Source: Bin87 sp034428455 (GTDB lineage Bacteria > Chloroflexota > Dehalococcoidia > Lucifugimonadales > UBA3495). From it: 30,019 nucleotides of DNA. Under the pieces are notes generated by a model, which did not search any database, was not told the DNA's origin, and worked only from the letters and a program-made list of their open reading frames with translations. Shown one piece after another: positions 14,541-22,122 of this stretch (the first letter of the stretch is position 1; every line of letters begins with the position of its first letter). The position numbers were made by a program, and so were the translations under genes. The stretch spans positions 1 through 30,019 of the forward strand of contig DAOUHZ010000141.1 of NCBI GenBank assembly GCA_034428455.1. The letters are read 5' to 3'.

Positions 14541-14801
14541 TTATGCTTGACAGGCGTACCACTCGGGCGGCAGCGGAGATACGATGTCGCCGTGGATCTC
14601 GATTTGGCCCTTCATGGAGCCGTAACCATGGAGCGGTGGCTCCTCGTACCGCGTTATCTGCACGACGGGCGTGTCGCCGTCAAAGAGGATCGCTTTCCCG
14701 CCCTGCTCGAAAACGGCGGTGATGATTGACAGGTATTGCTCGCCAAATTCTTCGATGGTGAGCGTATGCAGTTTTTTGTGGAAAGGAACGGCCTCGGTCA
14801 T
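14541..14801 (-). CDS. Phd/YefM-like antitoxin, no partner toxin seen
   Basis: 86 aa from the ATG at 14801, set by GGAGGAAATC directly upstream. The layout fits Phd-type antitoxins: an N-terminal helix-strand DNA-binding half with GKAILFDGDTPVVQITRY (the usual G-x-P-V-x-x-I strand) and a C-terminal tail GSMKGQIEIHGDIVSPLPPEW, closely like the G-x-x-K-G-x-I-x-I-x-x-D-x-x-x-P-L-P ending of Phd antitoxins that pair with PIN toxins. The PIN toxin expected downstream is missing; the next gene is the RloC-like ATPase after 83 bp. It may be an orphan left by toxin loss, or a regulator of the ATPase gene. Upstream is the quinone oxidoreductase gene, 49 bp away on the same strand. Confidence 0.7.
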   Translation of the reverse strand: MTEAVPFHKKLHTLTIEEFGEQYLSIITAVFEQGGKAILFDGDTPVVQITRYEEPPLHGYGSMKGQIEIHGDIVSPLPPEWYACQA

Positions 14802-14811
14802 GATTTCCTCC
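14802..14811 (-). promoter_or_regulatory. ribosome site fixing the Phd-like start
   Basis: GGAGGAAATC ends directly at the ATG at 14801. It rules out the in-frame start at 14828, which would add nine residues not seen in the family. Confidence 0.7.
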
Positions 14812-14850
14812 GGCTGGCCGGCTTGCAACTCGTTGACCAGTTCGAGTCTA

Positions 14851-15819
14851 TCACGGCGTCAACAGTATCTTCCCGGTGGTCTCTCGTCCCTCCAGCCGGC
14901 GGTGCGCCTCGGCGGCCTCGGACAGCGGGAGGTTGAGTGTGACCTTGAGCCTGATCTCGCCCGACTGGACCCAGGACAGGCATTCCTCGGCCCGTTGCAG
15001 CAGTTCGTCGCGCGTGGCGGTGTAGTCGCCCAGGGTGGGTCGTGTTAGGAACAGCGAGCCGTTGCGCAGCATCCCTGAGTCCACCGCGCCCACCGGGCCA
15101 CCGGCCTGCCCGTACAGCGCCATGCAGCCGCGCCTTCCCAGGACCCGCAGCCCCTTTTCGAAGGTCGTCGCGCCCACGGCGTCGTAGATGATCTTCACGC
15201 CCTGGCCGTCCGTCATACGCCTTATCTCTTCCTCGAAGTCCTGCCGGGTGTAGAGGATCACGTCGTCGGCGCCCGCGTTGCTGGCGAGTGCAGCCTTGTC
15301 GTCGGTGGAAACGGTGGTGTACACGTGGAGGCCCTTGCGTTTCAGCATCTGGATGAGCAGCAGGCCCATGCCGCCAGCGCCGGCGTGGACCAGGGCGCTC
15401 TGGCCGGCCTGCAACGGCGCGATGTCGTTGACCAGGAAGTGGGCGGTCATGCACTGGAGCAGGGTGGCCGCGCCGGTTTCGAAGTCCATGGCATCGGGGA
15501 TGCGAACCAGCAGCCAGGCGGGAACGGCCTGTTGCTCAGAGTAGGACCCGGTGTGCATGGCGTAGGCAACCCGGTCGCCTACGGATACCTCGGTCACGCC
15601 GTCGCCCACGGCGATCACCTCGCCCGATGCCTCTCGGCCGGGCGTCCAGGGGAAAGACGCCGGCGGGTTGGTGCCCTTGCGGCTGGAAACGTCGGTGTAG
15701 TTGACGCCGATGTTGCGGATGGCAACGATCGCTTCACCCGGACCGGCGGTGGGTTCGGGCATATCTTCGTATTTCAGCACGTCGGGTGCACCGACTTCGT
15801 AGGCGCGGATGCCTTTCAT
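14851..15819 (-). CDS. quinone oxidoreductase-like medium-chain dehydrogenase
   Basis: 322 aa, normal for zinc-free QOR/crotonase-like MDR enzymes. The GroES-like half has GPGEAIVAIRNIGVNYTDV and the family mark TPGREASGEVIAVGDGV. The NADPH-binding half has HAGAGGMGLLLIQM (G-x-G-x-x-G near 146-152) and IIYDAVGATTFEKGL. Structural and catalytic zinc Cys clusters are absent, as in QOR. It reduces quinones or enones with NADPH; the exact substrate is unknown. GGAGG lies 8 nt before the ATG. It follows the MmgE/PrpD gene by 70 bp on the same strand and may share its transcript. Confidence 0.87.
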   Translation of the reverse strand: MKGIRAYEVGAPDVLKYEDMPEPTAGPGEAIVAIRNIGVNYTDVSSRKGTNPPASFPWTPGREASGEVIAVGDGVTEVSVGDRVAYAMHTGSYSEQQAVPAWLLVRIPDAMDFETGAATLLQCMTAHFLVNDIAPLQAGQSALVHAGAGGMGLLLIQMLKRKGLHVYTTVSTDDKAALASNAGADDVILYTRQDFEEEIRRMTDGQGVKIIYDAVGATTFEKGLRVLGRRGCMALYGQAGGPVGAVDSGMLRNGSLFLTRPTLGDYTATRDELLQRAEECLSWVQSGEIRLKVTLNLPLSEAAEAHRRLEGRETTGKILLTP

Positions 15820-15849
15820 GGTGTTTGCCTCCGGGAGTTTAATGTACGG

Positions 15850-15874
15850 GGATGAACGGGATGGACAGGATTTT
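15850..15874. repeat. short tandem GGATGxAC repeat between qor-like and prpD-like genes
   Basis: GGATGAACG and GGATGGACA stand in tandem, followed by GGATTTT. Similar GGATGAACAGGATGGACAGGAT strings occur as intergenic repeats in other genomes. Confidence 0.4.
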
Positions 15875-15889
15875 AGTTTAAACCGGGGG

Positions 15890-17194
15890 TTAGCCGCCGA
15901 GTACGGATGCCATTCCGGTAACGTTTTCGATGTCGAGGATGCCGCGGAAACTGCTGACCGCTTCGTCGATGTGGTCTGCCGGCAGTATGTAGCGGGTGCA
16001 GTACAGAAATTTTGCGTCCAGCTCCTCGGAGTCCAGTGGCATTGCCGGCGAGCCCCGGGGGTGGTCGATGCGGTGGCGCAGCGTGCGTCCGTCGGTGAGA
16101 GTGATCGCGACCTCGGCCGGGTTGAGAGCCAGGGGTGACGCTGGCAGGGTGGCCTCGATGGAAATGCGCTCCATCATGGCGCGGACGCCCTCGTCCCGCA
16201 CCGCCGGCTCGGAGAAGAAGTTGATCAGCGGAGCGCCGTGGCACAGGGTCGCCGCCGCGATGAAGCCGATGGAACGGCGGGCCTGCCAACCGTCGGCGGG
16301 AAGGATGTGCGGCAGTTGCTCGGTGGCCCCGGCGGTCACTCCAATGTGTGCGGAAGATACGTCGGACGGCTCGAATCGGTGCAACTGGGCCAGGCCGAGG
16401 ATGGCGTCAATCACGCTGTGGCTCGCCGGATGGCAGGGATACAGGCGGATGGTGACCCCCGGATCCTCAAGACGCCATCGGACACCGAGATCGGCGAGAT
16501 CCGCGGTTCCTGCGAACGCGCTGGCGGACTTTCCGTTAATCCCTGCCTCGGCGCTCAGGGCGGCTATCACTCCCTGCATGGCGGCTTTGCCTTCCGACAT
16601 GGCGGCCGCGCCGGCGGAACCGAAGTCGATGCCACCGCTCGCTGTATCAACCGCCAGCCCGATTGCGCTGGCCAGGCTGTCAACGTCCAACCCGAGCAGC
16701 ATGGACGATGCCACCGCCGCCCCCACCGCGCCGGCGGAGGCTCTGTGCAACCCGGCGGCGCTGAGGTAAGCAGCCACCTCGCATCCCGCGGCGAACGCCG
16801 TGAGAACGTCCCGTCCGGAGTACCCGTGCATCTCGCCCAGAGCCATCACGGGTGGGAACACGGCCGCGGTGAGGTGCGCTTCCGCGTCCACCGTGTTGTC
16901 GTCGTAGTCCAGCAGTCGCACCAGGGTGCCGTTCACCAGCGACGCATACACCGGCGAAGTGCGCATCCCCATGCCGATGATGGTGCTGCGGCCATTGCCG
17001 CCCATCTCACGCACCACTCGCGCCAGGGCGATGCCATCGGGATGCGCCGCGCCGGCGAGAGCGGCGCCGGCCCCGTTGAGCATCATCTCCCGGCACAACT
17101 CGGCCACCGCCGGCGGCACGGGAATGTCCGCTTGAGCGACGCCGGCGGCGAACTCGGCGATCCGTCGTATGGGTTCAGGTTCTGTGCTATTCAT
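15890..17194 (-). CDS. MmgE/PrpD family protein
   Basis: 434 aa from the ATG at 17194 (MNSTEPEPIRR); a longer in-frame start at 17266 would overlap hicA and adds a Pro/Arg-rich stretch unlike the family. Recognisable landmarks are LNGAGAALAGAAHPDG, VNGTLVRLLDYDDNTVDAEAHLTAAVFPPVMALGE (the D-D-x-H-type active-site region), FAAGCEVAAYLS, MSEGKAAMQG and LYPCHPASHSVIDA. Family members include 2-methylcitrate dehydratase (PrpD) and cis-aconitate decarboxylase. No prpB or prpC genes are nearby, so the substrate is open and methylcitrate-cycle membership is not supported. Divergent from hicA, with 74 bp between the starts. Confidence 0.87.
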   Translation of the reverse strand: MNSTEPEPIRRIAEFAAGVAQADIPVPPAVAELCREMMLNGAGAALAGAAHPDGIALARVVREMGGNGRSTIIGMGMRTSPVYASLVNGTLVRLLDYDDNTVDAEAHLTAAVFPPVMALGEMHGYSGRDVLTAFAAGCEVAAYLSAAGLHRASAGAVGAAVASSMLLGLDVDSLASAIGLAVDTASGGIDFGSAGAAAMSEGKAAMQGVIAALSAEAGINGKSASAFAGTADLADLGVRWRLEDPGVTIRLYPCHPASHSVIDAILGLAQLHRFEPSDVSSAHIGVTAGATEQLPHILPADGWQARRSIGFIAAATLCHGAPLINFFSEPAVRDEGVRAMMERISIEATLPASPLALNPAEVAITLTDGRTLRHRIDHPRGSPAMPLDSEELDAKFLYCTRYILPADHIDEAVSSFRGILDIENVTGMASVLGG

Positions 17195-17256
17195 GGCAGG
17201 GCAAGGATACCGACGGCCGGCCGCTGGCGCAACGCGGGGACCAAAGGGTCGCGGTG

Positions 17257-17262
17257 TATAAT
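17257..17262 (+). promoter_or_regulatory. -10 box of hicAB
   Basis: GTG-TATAAT, a perfect -10, ends exactly 6 nt before the hicA ATG, predicting a leaderless mRNA. No -35 match was found. The nearly identical GCCGTGTATAAT string occurs at 24307-24318. Confidence 0.6.
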
Positions 17263-17268
17263 GCACCG

Positions 17269-17469
17269 ATGCACAGCAGGGAAGTGATGCGACGGCTGCG
17301 CCGGGACGGCTGGTACGTTCACCACATCACCGGATCGCATCACCAGATGAAACATCCCGACAAGCCCGGGACGACTACAGTAACCCATCCGCGGCAAGAC
17401 GTCCCAATAGGAACCTTGCTGAACATTGAGAAGCAGTCTGGCGTGAGATTGCGACGGCAAAGGAGGTAG
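17269..17469 (+). CDS. hicA: HicA-type mRNA interferase toxin
   Basis: 66 aa from the ATG at 17269, chosen because the -10 box lies just upstream and HicA proteins are about 60 residues. MHSREVMRRLRRDGWYV is the typical first helix. TGSHHQMKHP contains the G-S-H motif with the catalytic His (H24), and TTTVTHPRQDVPIGTLLNI matches the conserved strand-turn-helix of the dsRBD-like fold. HicA cleaves mRNA and tmRNA; HicB blocks it. The last codons overlap the ribosome site of the next gene (AGG-AGG-TAG), so toxin and antitoxin are translated together. The Arg-rich end (RLRRQRR) is slightly unusual but short. Confidence 0.9.
   Translation: MHSREVMRRLRRDGWYVHHITGSHHQMKHPDKPGTTTVTHPRQDVPIGTLLNIEKQSGVRLRRQRR
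17461..17466 (+). promoter_or_regulatory. hicB ribosome site inside the hicA end
   Basis: AGGAGG overlaps the last two sense codons of hicA and lies 5 nt before the hicB ATG, a clear translational-coupling arrangement. Confidence 0.8.
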
Positions 17470-17471
17470 CG

Positions 17472-18266
17472 ATGGAACGAACCTACCTGGCCTTCATCCA
17501 CAAAGATCCCGACAGCAGTTTCGGGGTGACATTCCCTGATTTTTTGGGCTGCACATCAGGGGGCGATACTTTTGACGAGGCCCGCGAGATGGCACGGGAA
17601 GCATTAATGCTTCAACTGGAAGGGATGGCCGCCGACGGGGAGAGCGTTCCTCCGCCCTGCTCCCCAAACACTGCGTTGGCCCACGAAGATGCCAGCTATG
17701 CCATAGCCCTCATAGTGGTGGAGGCCCTTCCGGAGCGTACTGAAGCGGAAGCCCAGGCGGAGCTTGAAGCATTCCTGGCCTCGGACGAATACCACGAGAT
17801 CTACGGTACTCCCCTTACAGAAGAGGAATTGGATAGTTTGTACGAGCCTCTGGAGGAGCCGCCCCAGTCCGCAATCTCGCTCAAACCTGTACCCGACACC
17901 AGCGCCGGACGAACTTATGCCGCACTGGTGATTCAAAACCCCGATGATGGTTTTATCGTCAGTTTCCCTGACCTCCCCGGTTGTACCACCTCCGGAAGCA
18001 CCCTTGAGGAAACCTGCGAGGTGGCACGAGGAGCCCTGGCGCTGCATTTGGAAAGATTGGCAGAGCGCGGCGAGTTCGTTGCCGCGCCGAGCCCCGCAAA
18101 CGCGGTATGGGAGCATCCCGATGCCGCCGAAGCCGCAGCCTTGATTGTGGTTGGGGCTTTGCCGGAACGATCGGAAGAAGCGCAGGCGGCTCTGACGACG
18201 TTCAAATCAGTTGCGGAATACGCCAATTCGTATAGTGGCAACGGCGCTATCGCGGAGACTGGCTGA
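17472..18266 (+). CDS. hicB: tandem double HicB antitoxin
   Basis: 264 aa, about twice the usual HicB size. Two HicB-type RNase H-like domains stand in a row. Domain 1 is at 3-92, with FGVTFPDFLGCTSGGDTFDEA followed by a helix to ADGESVPPP. Domain 2 is at 147-233, with FIVSFPDLPGCTTSGSTLEE to RGEFVAAP. The repeat includes the tail: ALIVVEALPER and ALIVVGALPER follow each domain at the same distance. A 50-residue acidic linker (94-145) joins them. The ribbon-helix-helix or helix-turn-helix DNA-binding end common in HicB is not recognisable, so autoregulation may be lost or differ. The gene is coupled to hicA by an AGGAGG inside hicA. It should neutralise HicA; whether one or both domains bind toxin is unknown. 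Confidence 0.88.
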   Translation: MERTYLAFIHKDPDSSFGVTFPDFLGCTSGGDTFDEAREMAREALMLQLEGMAADGESVPPPCSPNTALAHEDASYAIALIVVEALPERTEAEAQAELEAFLASDEYHEIYGTPLTEEELDSLYEPLEEPPQSAISLKPVPDTSAGRTYAALVIQNPDDGFIVSFPDLPGCTTSGSTLEETCEVARGALALHLERLAERGEFVAAPSPANAVWEHPDAAEAAALIVVGALPERSEEAQAALTTFKSVAEYANSYSGNGAIAETG

Positions 18267-18288
18267 GTTTTGATAGAAGTTGCCGTAC

Positions 18289-18294
18289 TATACT
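18289..18294 (+). promoter_or_regulatory. possible -10 box for the coiled-coil gene
   Basis: TATACT (five of six) lies about 50 nt before the ATG at 18346. A TTGATA stands only 13 bp upstream, too close for a standard -35. Confidence 0.3.
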
Positions 18295-18345
18295 TAGCAG
18301 TGGAACAGACCGGCAGGTGAATAACTCCACAAGAAGGTTTTGCAT

Positions 18346-18801
18346 ATGGATACCAACACCATCGCTATAGTGGTTGCCATAGTCGGGGTAGGCGTGGCTC
18401 TGTCGGGGATAGGAATCACCGTGCTGATAATCCTGCTTCGAGGATTCTTCCGTCTGGGCCAATTGTTTGAGCGTATCGACGCCCAGGACGCGAACATCCG
18501 GCAGGTGCGCGGCGACATCCAGCAGTTACGCACCGAAACGCAAGACGACATCCAGCAATTACGCACCGAAACGCAAGACGACATCCAGCAGTTACGTACT
18601 GAAATGCAAGACGACATCCGGCAGTTACGTACTGAAATGCAAGACGACATCCAGCAGTTACGTACTGAAATGCGGGACGACATCCAGCAGTTAACCGCCG
18701 CAATACGTCAAACTAACGAAATGGTGATAGCTCTTGCCAACCACCGCCACGACCAGGATGGCAATATCATCTTCATCTTGCCGGTTCAACCTGGGGGATG
18801 A
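18346..18801 (+). CDS. membrane-anchored coiled-coil protein with 11-residue repeats
   Basis: 151 aa from the ATG at 18346 (AAGAAGG 8 nt upstream). One N-terminal membrane helix (residues 6-31) is followed by FFRLGQLFERIDAQ and then six 11-residue units (57-122) of the form D-I-Q-Q-L-R-T-E-x-Q-D. This hendecad spacing predicts a long parallel coiled coil, probably a homo-oligomeric rod held at the membrane. The end, DGNIIFILPVQPGG, is a short hydrophobic strand. At DNA level the units are near-identical 33-bp tandem repeats, so copy number may vary between strains without breaking the frame. It follows hicAB by 79 bp on the same strand but shows no TA-related motif. Function unknown. Confidence 0.75.
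   Translation: MDTNTIAIVVAIVGVGVALSGIGITVLIILLRGFFRLGQLFERIDAQDANIRQVRGDIQQLRTETQDDIQQLRTETQDDIQQLRTEMQDDIRQLRTEMQDDIQQLRTEMRDDIQQLTAAIRQTNEMVIALANHRHDQDGNIIFILPVQPGG
18514..18711 (+). repeat. 33-bp in-frame tandem repeats, six units
   Basis: Six consecutive 33-bp units starting GACATCCAGCAGTTACG. The five complete ones differ by a few bases (for example cgcaccgaaacg against cgtactgaaatg); the sixth keeps only its first half. They code for the 11-residue coiled-coil units of the gene at 18346-18801. Confidence 0.85.
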
Positions 18802-18997
18802 AGCACCGGGTCGCTGGCGTCGAAATAATTCGAGGGAATCTGTCTGGAGCCAGAGGTCGACCACTCTGACATAGATATTCCTTCAGGAACGTTGCGAAGC
18901 GTCGAAAGACAAACTGGCGCCTAATTGCGGCAGATGCCTGCCCGTTACGGTGATCGCAACGGCCACCACGTTTCACTGAATCTAGGAAGGTAAGATT

Positions 18998-20248
18998 ATG
19001 TCGGCACACGGTAGCAGTTCCAACTCGGTGGAAGAGCGGCAGTACGACGTGGCCATCGTGGGCGGCGGCATTATCGGGCTGTCCACTGCCATGCAGTTGC
19101 TGGAACGCTCGCCGGACCTGAACGTCGCGGTGATCGAAAAAGAGGAGCAGTTGGCCCAGCACCAGACGGGCCACAACAGCGGTGTCATTCACTCCGGCAT
19201 CTACTACCGGCCCGGCTCGTGGAAGTCGCGGTTTTGCGTGGGCGGCAAGGACCGGCTGATCCGGTTCTGCGACGAGATCGAGATCGAGTACGATCCATGC
19301 GGCAAGGTAATCGTCGCCACCCACGAGAGCGAGTTGGGCCGCCTGGACGACCTGTACGAGCGCGGCGTCGCCAACGGCGTTCCCGACCTCGAGATGGTGG
19401 GACCCGAGCGGTTGCAGGAGATCGAGCCCCACACCACCGGCGTCCGGGCGCTATGGGCTCCGCACACCGGCATCGTCGATTACGTGCGGGTCGCCAACGC
19501 CTACGCGGGCAAGTTCCAGTCGGCGGGAGGCGATATCTTCACCGGCGCGGCGGTGATACGGTCCCGGCAAACCGGCTCCGGCACCGCCCTGGAAACGCAG
19601 CGCGGCGCGGTGCAAGCTCGGCACGTCATCAACTGCGGCGGCCTGTACGCGGACAAGCTCGCAAGGATGATGGGCGAGGAGACCGACGTGCGCATCATCC
19701 CCTTCCGGGGGGAGTACTACAAGCTGACCAAGGCCAGCGAAGACCTGGTGAAAGGGCTGATCTATCCGGTACCTGATCCCAGGTTCCCGTTCCTGGGCGT
19801 GCACTACACGCGGAACATCCACGGCTACGTGGAGGCCGGCCCCAACGCGGTGCTGGCGTGGGCGCGGGAGGGCTACCGCAAGAGCAACATCAGCGTTGGA
19901 GAGACGGCCGGCGCACTCACGTTCCCCGGGTTCTGGAAGATGACCGCGAAGCACTGGAAGACGGGTATGCAGGAGATGCACCGGTCCTACAGCAAGTCCG
20001 TGTTCGTCAACGACCTCAAGAAGCTGATCCCCGAGATCCGCGCCGAGCACCTGGAACCGGGCGGCAGCGGCGTGCGCGCGCAGGCCGTGTCGACCTCCGG
20101 CGCGATCCTGGACGACTTCCACATCCTGCGGGGCCAGCGGGCCCTGCACGTGCTGAACGCTCCGTCGCCGGGCGCAACCTCGTCGCTGGCCATCGGGGAA
20201 TACCTGACGGACATGGCGGTTGACGACTTCGGCCTGGCAACGGCCTGA
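18998..20248 (+). CDS. lhgO: L-2-hydroxyglutarate oxidase/dehydrogenase
   Basis: 416 aa, near the usual length. An FAD-dependent enzyme of the DAO fold that oxidises L-2-hydroxyglutarate to 2-oxoglutarate, passing electrons to oxygen or the quinone pool. The Rossmann motif VAIVGGGIIGLSTA (18-31) binds FAD. HQTGHNSGVIHSGIYYRPGSWK is the family mark that includes the flavin-contact His. IPFRGEYYKL, LGVHYTRNIHGYVEAGPNAVLA and the closing LHVLNAPSPGATSSLAIGEYL are also typical. An AGGAAGG ribosome site lies 9 nt before the ATG. An MFS carrier follows 57 bp downstream in the same direction and may import a related acid, which is only inference. Confidence 0.92.
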   Translation: MSAHGSSSNSVEERQYDVAIVGGGIIGLSTAMQLLERSPDLNVAVIEKEEQLAQHQTGHNSGVIHSGIYYRPGSWKSRFCVGGKDRLIRFCDEIEIEYDPCGKVIVATHESELGRLDDLYERGVANGVPDLEMVGPERLQEIEPHTTGVRALWAPHTGIVDYVRVANAYAGKFQSAGGDIFTGAAVIRSRQTGSGTALETQRGAVQARHVINCGGLYADKLARMMGEETDVRIIPFRGEYYKLTKASEDLVKGLIYPVPDPRFPFLGVHYTRNIHGYVEAGPNAVLAWAREGYRKSNISVGETAGALTFPGFWKMTAKHWKTGMQEMHRSYSKSVFVNDLKKLIPEIRAEHLEPGGSGVRAQAVSTSGAILDDFHILRGQRALHVLNAPSPGATSSLAIGEYLTDMAVDDFGLATA

Positions 20249-20305
20249 ACGCATTGCCGACGGATCCCGGGTCGGCCCGCGGCGGACGCTTCTATTCCTG
20301 ACCAG

Positions 20306-21574
20306 ATGAGCGCCATCGCCACCGAAAATTCGCCCCAGGAGTTCCCATCCTACCGCTGGGTGGTCATGGGCATCTGGCTCACGGCAAGCGTGGCCGGCTT
20401 CATGATCATGTCCACCATCGGCATCCTGCTGCCGGCAATCAGCGCCGAGCTCGGGCTGTCACCTTTCCAACAGGGGATGCTGGGTTCCTCCGCGTATTGG
20501 GGAAACCTGGCGCTGGCCATTCCCATCGGTTGGTGGGCTTCCCGATTCTCTCCGCGGATACTCACCTCCGTCACCCTGGCGCTGGGAACCCTGTTTCTTC
20601 TTGCCCAGTCCCTCTCTCCCGGCTTTGTCGTGCTGCTGTTGAGTCGGGTGGCCTTCGGCGTGAGCGTGATCGCCCGGCAACCGGCGAGAGCACTGCTGAC
20701 CCAGCAATGGTTCCCGCAGCGGCAGGTGGTGCTGGTGAACAGCATCTCCAACGCAATGTTCGGCCTGGTGGTGGGTGGCGGAGTAGCGGGTTCGCCGTTC
20801 ATTCTCGCCGCCTTGGCTGACGACTGGCGGGCAACCCTACTCTGGTTCGTCGGTCTTTTCGGCGTGTTGACAATACTCTGGCTGGTATTCGGGCGAGAAA
20901 GGGTCACCGCCGAATACCGGCGACGTCTGGGCTCCCAGGACGTGAACGTGCTCAAGGGCGCGCTGCGTTACCGCGACCTGTGGATCGGCGGCCTCGGCTT
21001 CGTTGGGGCCACCATGTCCTGGTCCGCATTCCTCAGCTTCTATCCCACCCTGATGCTGGACGCCTACCAGATGTCCCTGATTTGGTCCGGAGGCATATTG
21101 GCGGTGGGCATCTTCGTGGGCGGCGTTTGTGGGTTGGGTTTCGGTTGGCTGGTCATGGTCTCGGATCAGGGACGGGCCGTCTTGCTGGGAACCGGCGCGG
21201 TCATGGCCGTCACCTTTGCGGCCATGACCCTCACGGGTTCGCTTCCGGCGCTGGTGGCGCTCACTATCGTCAATGGGGTGGCCTGGGGATTTTGGCCCGT
21301 GCTCTATTCGGTGCCCTTCAATCTGCCCGGAATACGCCCGCGTGAGATCGCCGTGAGCCTGGCCTTCATCCAAATGAGCAGTTCTGCGGGTATCGCGCTG
21401 GGTCCGCTGCTCGCGGGCATTATCCAGGAGCTGACCGGAGACCTGAGGCTGTCGTTGATCGTGGTGAGCTTCGCATCGTTGTCGTTGTGCGGCGCCGGTC
21501 TGATCATGAAACACGGCCTCTCCAGCCGGGCGGCGGCCATGCCGGAGCCGGCTCCGTCCGCCACCGGCGGTTGA
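20306..21574 (+). CDS. MFS transporter
   Basis: 422 aa with about twelve hydrophobic segments, consistent with a major facilitator. The loop between segments 2 and 3 reads GWWASRFSPR, a degenerate motif A. ARALLTQQWFPQRQVVLVNSISNAMFGLVVGGG matches segments 4-5 of the nitrate/cyanate/organic-anion-like group, which also shows the W-F-P element. Direction of transport and substrate are not evident. No ribosome site is visible before the ATG at 20306; the gene may be translated from the lhgO transcript. The tail after LIMKHGLSSR is a short Pro/Ala-rich stretch. Confidence 0.85.
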   Translation: MSAIATENSPQEFPSYRWVVMGIWLTASVAGFMIMSTIGILLPAISAELGLSPFQQGMLGSSAYWGNLALAIPIGWWASRFSPRILTSVTLALGTLFLLAQSLSPGFVVLLLSRVAFGVSVIARQPARALLTQQWFPQRQVVLVNSISNAMFGLVVGGGVAGSPFILAALADDWRATLLWFVGLFGVLTILWLVFGRERVTAEYRRRLGSQDVNVLKGALRYRDLWIGGLGFVGATMSWSAFLSFYPTLMLDAYQMSLIWSGGILAVGIFVGGVCGLGFGWLVMVSDQGRAVLLGTGAVMAVTFAAMTLTGSLPALVALTIVNGVAWGFWPVLYSVPFNLPGIRPREIAVSLAFIQMSSSAGIALGPLLAGIIQELTGDLRLSLIVVSFASLSLCGAGLIMKHGLSSRAAAMPEPAPSATGG

Positions 21575-21577
21575 CCT

Positions 21578-22027
21578 TCACGCGTACCCAGAGGCGATTT
21601 CGCTACTCCGTTCGTGCAGGTCAGAGACGAGAATCTCCGCATCTTTCGGCGGGCCTCCATATCCGATGACCAGGATCTGGCCCGCAAACTTCCTCCACTG
21701 CGGTGATATAGAAGGGTGTTTCGTAGATGTCCTCGCCCGGCGGATGAACCTCGTCGAAAACCTTCACCACCTCCATGGTTGCCGTGTCCATGACCACGAC
21801 CTTCCCGTAGAAACCTGAGGCCGCGCATCCGATGAAGGCATACCCTCCGGCGAAGCGACGCCCGTGTCCGGATGGGGAACAGCCGATGTCCAGCTCGTGC
21901 TCCAACTCACCTTCCGGGGAAAACACCAGCACGCGGTCTTTCCCGTCTCCCCCATGCCGCCGGCGGACTCCAGCACGCACGCGGCGAAGTTTACCGCAGG
22001 CGAATTCACGTATTGGGCGGTCTCCTA
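21578..22027 (-). pseudogene. frameshifted fragment of a beta-propeller-like protein
   Basis: Protein-like sequence runs through three frames. NSPAVNFAACVLESAGGMG is followed, after a shift near a G-run at about 21950, by GDGKDRVLVFSPEGELEHEL, GYAFIGCAASGFYGKVVVMD and YETPFYITAVEEV. A second shift near 21690 leads to GQILVIGYGGPPKDAEILV and a TGA at 21578-21580. The repeated short strands (VLVFSPEGEL, KVVVMDTATMEVV) resemble YncE/SMP30-type propeller blades. The N-terminus is cut by an in-frame TAG near 22030. Both shifts could be sequencing errors, but the missing N-terminus suggests a genuine remnant. Its end lies 3 bp from the MFS stop on the other strand. Confidence 0.6.
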
Positions 22028-22069
22028 TTGCGTGGCGTAGACTGATTGCCTTTCACGGATTATTAGTCA

Positions 22070-22094
22070 AAGGCCCCTGCAGAACAGGGGCCTT
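22070..22094 (-). terminator. stem-loop after the SurA-N-like lipoprotein gene
   Basis: AAGGCCCCTG and CAGGGGCCTT form a perfect 10-bp stem with a 5-nt loop, 28 bp after the stop at 22123. Only TTTGACT follows on the minus strand, so the T-run is weak. Confidence 0.6.
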
Positions 22095-22122
22095 GTGTTG
22101 CCCCGGTTCGTATGTCGAGAAA

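Noticed and set aside
14541..14801. Complete Phd-Doc or VapBC-type module
   Set aside because: No Doc, PIN or RelE-type toxin follows or precedes it; only the antitoxin-like gene is present.
15890..17194. Methylcitrate cycle (prp) operon
   Set aside because: Only an MmgE/PrpD homologue is present; the next gene is a quinone oxidoreductase, not prpB or prpC.
18514..18711. Regular 33-bp repeats as a CRISPR array
   Set aside because: The units abut with no spacers, keep one reading frame and code for coiled-coil hendecads.
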